64,000 bases of DNA from Paenibacillus sanguinis 2301083 = DSM 16941. Its GTDB lineage: Bacteria; Bacillota; Bacilli; Paenibacillales; Paenibacillaceae. Numbering within the stretch: position 1 is the first letter of the stretch; every line of letters starts with the position of its first letter. Shown here piece by piece: positions 62,745-64,000 of the stretch. The stretch spans positions 248,001 through 312,000 of the forward strand of contig NZ_KB895377.1 of the NCBI RefSeq assembly GCF_000374825.1. The letters are read 5' to 3'. Below the pieces are notes generated by a model that was not told the origin of the DNA, searched no databases, and was given only the letters and a program-made list of their open reading frames with translations. The translations under genes and the position numbers were made by a program.

Positions 62745-63265
62745 CGGAGACGATCCACTCGCCAGGTAAGATAGGAAAACGTATCGTACAGCATGTGTCA
62801 TTCAGTGAATGCTATGATGGGGTGATTGACTGGGACGCCGTGCATCCCGACGCTGTTCCTATCAGCAGTGAGGAGCTTGAACGGGTCTATGAGGCTGTAT
62901 GTGGATGGGGCCGCAGAACCTATCCCGAGGAATCGGGGCAATGGAGAATTCATCGGGTTTTGCGTAAGAGCGGAATGCTTGTAGCCATCGTGGAGCGTTG
63001 CGATGCAGGATATACGGCTGCATTTCCAGTTAAGGTAATGGTAGATCGGGAAAGCTTCAACATCATCAGCGATATGAGCATTGGGGATTTGCCCAAGAAA
63101 GTCCCGGATGTCCTAGATCAGGAGCAGGCATTTCAACAAATTGCTGACTCCGTGGTATCCAAGCCTTATTACGTCTGGCATTCGCAGAAGGGGAGCTATC
63201 AATTGATGTACATGATCGATTGCCCATATATCATTGATGCTCGCAGTGGAGAAGTTCTGACATAG
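62740..63265 (+). pseudogene. Host YcdB/YcdC-like gene, 3' part
   Basis: The frame continues the 30160 gene: PETIHSPGKIGKRIV, then a second module (VICGWGRRTYPEESGQW region with AVCGWGRR) and ends DARSGEVLT. No good start exists here; an ATG at 62684 is inside phage end DNA and has no SD. The two halves belong to one 438-residue protein. Confidence 0.88.
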
Positions 63266-63364
63266 ACTGTACATCATATGATGCACAGTCTGCATTTCAA
63301 GCTTATGTAAAGGCCTGGTTCGTATTCCTCCTACCCAGGCCTTGCGTGAGTGCTGCAATCGCGA

Positions 63365-64000
63365 CTAAATGCGTTCTGCCACGCTATCGCTTTCGGGATC
63401 ATACCAGATCAACCGGGAGCTCTTGCCCGCCTTGAACTCGTCGAATTCCAGCTCAGTTGCGGTTTGCTGCTCGTAGAAGCGTGTAGGGCTGAGGGGCAGC
63501 AATACAAATACCATCCCGTTGTCAAGTCGCATACAGAGCTGACTCTCTTTCACATAGACCTTTGCCTGCAGCGATTGCTCCTGTTCTTTGAACAGGTACT
63601 CGCCAAGAAGCGGCTCATAATCCTCGGCAGACAGTGAAATTAAGGTGCGTGGAGCTGTTGACTGCGGCATGTCCATTTGCTCGCCGGCGAGTGCTTGTTC
63701 CACACTCCGGATCAACTGCTGGGTATAGTTGTAATCCCGTTCTCCATTTTGCAGAAGGATGAGTGTCAAATCCCGCTCGATATAGCGTTTCACAAACGTA
63801 GCATATCCCGGCCAGCCACCGCTATGGCTTACCGCTCGGCCTAACTGCGGATGCTGCTCGATCAGCCAGCCGAATCCGTAGTCGAACGTCTCTCCGTTAT
63901 GGAGTGTCACAGGGGTGAACATGACTTCGCGCAGCTGCGGCGGAATAAACTTGTCGTCATACAGCGCACGATCCAGGCGAAGCAGGTCCATCGCGGTGCT
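63365..64000 (-). CDS. Serine hydrolase, beta-lactamase family (5' end outside window)
   Basis: C-terminal part of a penicillin-binding-like serine hydrolase. The GYGFGWLIEQHPQLG-type strand (seen as DYGFGWLIEQ) and HSGGWPGYATFVKRY match the family's third active-site motif region (HSGG). The catalytic SxxK lies beyond the window. The frame continues through the right edge (Ser-Thr-Ala before Met-Asp-Leu). Confidence 0.85.
   Translation of the reverse strand, partial: STAMDLLRLDRALYDDKFIPPQLREVMFTPVTLHNGETFDYGFGWLIEQHPQLGRAVSHSGGWPGYATFVKRYIERDLTLILLQNGERDYNYTQQLIRSVEQALAGEQMDMPQSTAPRTLISLSAEDYEPLLGEYLFKEQEQSLQAKVYVKESQLCMRLDNGMVFVLLPLSPTRFYEQQTATELEFDEFKAGKSSRLIWYDPESDSVAERI

Noticed and set aside
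62684..63265. Gene starting at ATG 62684 in the phage end
   Set aside because: No SD. The part after 62740 is the end of the interrupted host gene.
1..64000. tRNA, rRNA or CRISPR array
   Set aside because: No cloverleaf, ribosomal RNA stretch or spaced direct repeats were seen. Tandem words at 22998-23070 are too short and unspaced.

Overview
The window looks like a chromosome segment of a Paenibacillus-type Firmicute carrying an intact-looking Mu-like transposable prophage. The evidence for the host is the order yqzE, yqhG, yqhH, a B12-dependent ribonucleotide reductase, an OpuC-type betaine/choline importer, strong AGGAGG ribosome binding sites and many dispersed hairpin repeats. This taxonomic call is an inference from gene content.

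Left part (1-12407) is mostly sugar uptake and use: two MalF/MalG-type permeases and a solute-binding lipoprotein, a LacI regulator, then an AraC regulator divergent from a CBM9-like protein, a TIM-barrel isomerase and a Gfo/Idh/MocA dehydrogenase. An XRE membrane regulator, a PAP2 phosphatase and a large leucine-rich-repeat membrane protein lie between. The middle (12520-24503) holds cell-envelope and housekeeping genes: a divergent polysaccharide deacetylase, a CwlD-like amidase, yqzE, a secreted protein of unknown function, yqhG, the SNF2 helicase yqhH, the class II reductase nrdJ, a short nitroreductase, a GPP34-like protein and a MerR regulator. From 24700 to 28194 a four-gene OpuC operon runs leftward, followed by an AT-rich flavodoxin/MerR pair.

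The main element is the prophage at 30956-62739 (31,784 bp). It starts TGTAG, ends CTACA, and is flanked by a 5-bp direct repeat GGAGC. Removing the element plus one GGAGC copy joins the host reading frame exactly into a 438-codon gene, so insertion by Mu-type transposition is read directly from sequence. Gene order follows Mu: repressor and divergent early promoter with palindromic operators, DDE transposase, MuB-like ATPase, Gam, GemA, a DnaC-like loader, endolysin, Mor, then holin, small and large terminase, portal, head protein F, protease with an in-frame nested scaffold start, capsid cement, major head protein, neck and tail proteins, sheath, tube, tail chaperone with a programmed -1 frameshift site, tape measure, baseplate, fibres, and an AT-rich alpha/beta-hydrolase cargo gene beside the right end.

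The most useful observations are the exact ends and target duplication, the A_AAT_TTA slippery heptamer, the nested scaffold start, a helically phased GTTA(C/G) array near the left end, the reverse-strand membrane gene inside the tail operon, the right-end cargo gene, and two families of dispersed hairpin repeats in the host DNA.
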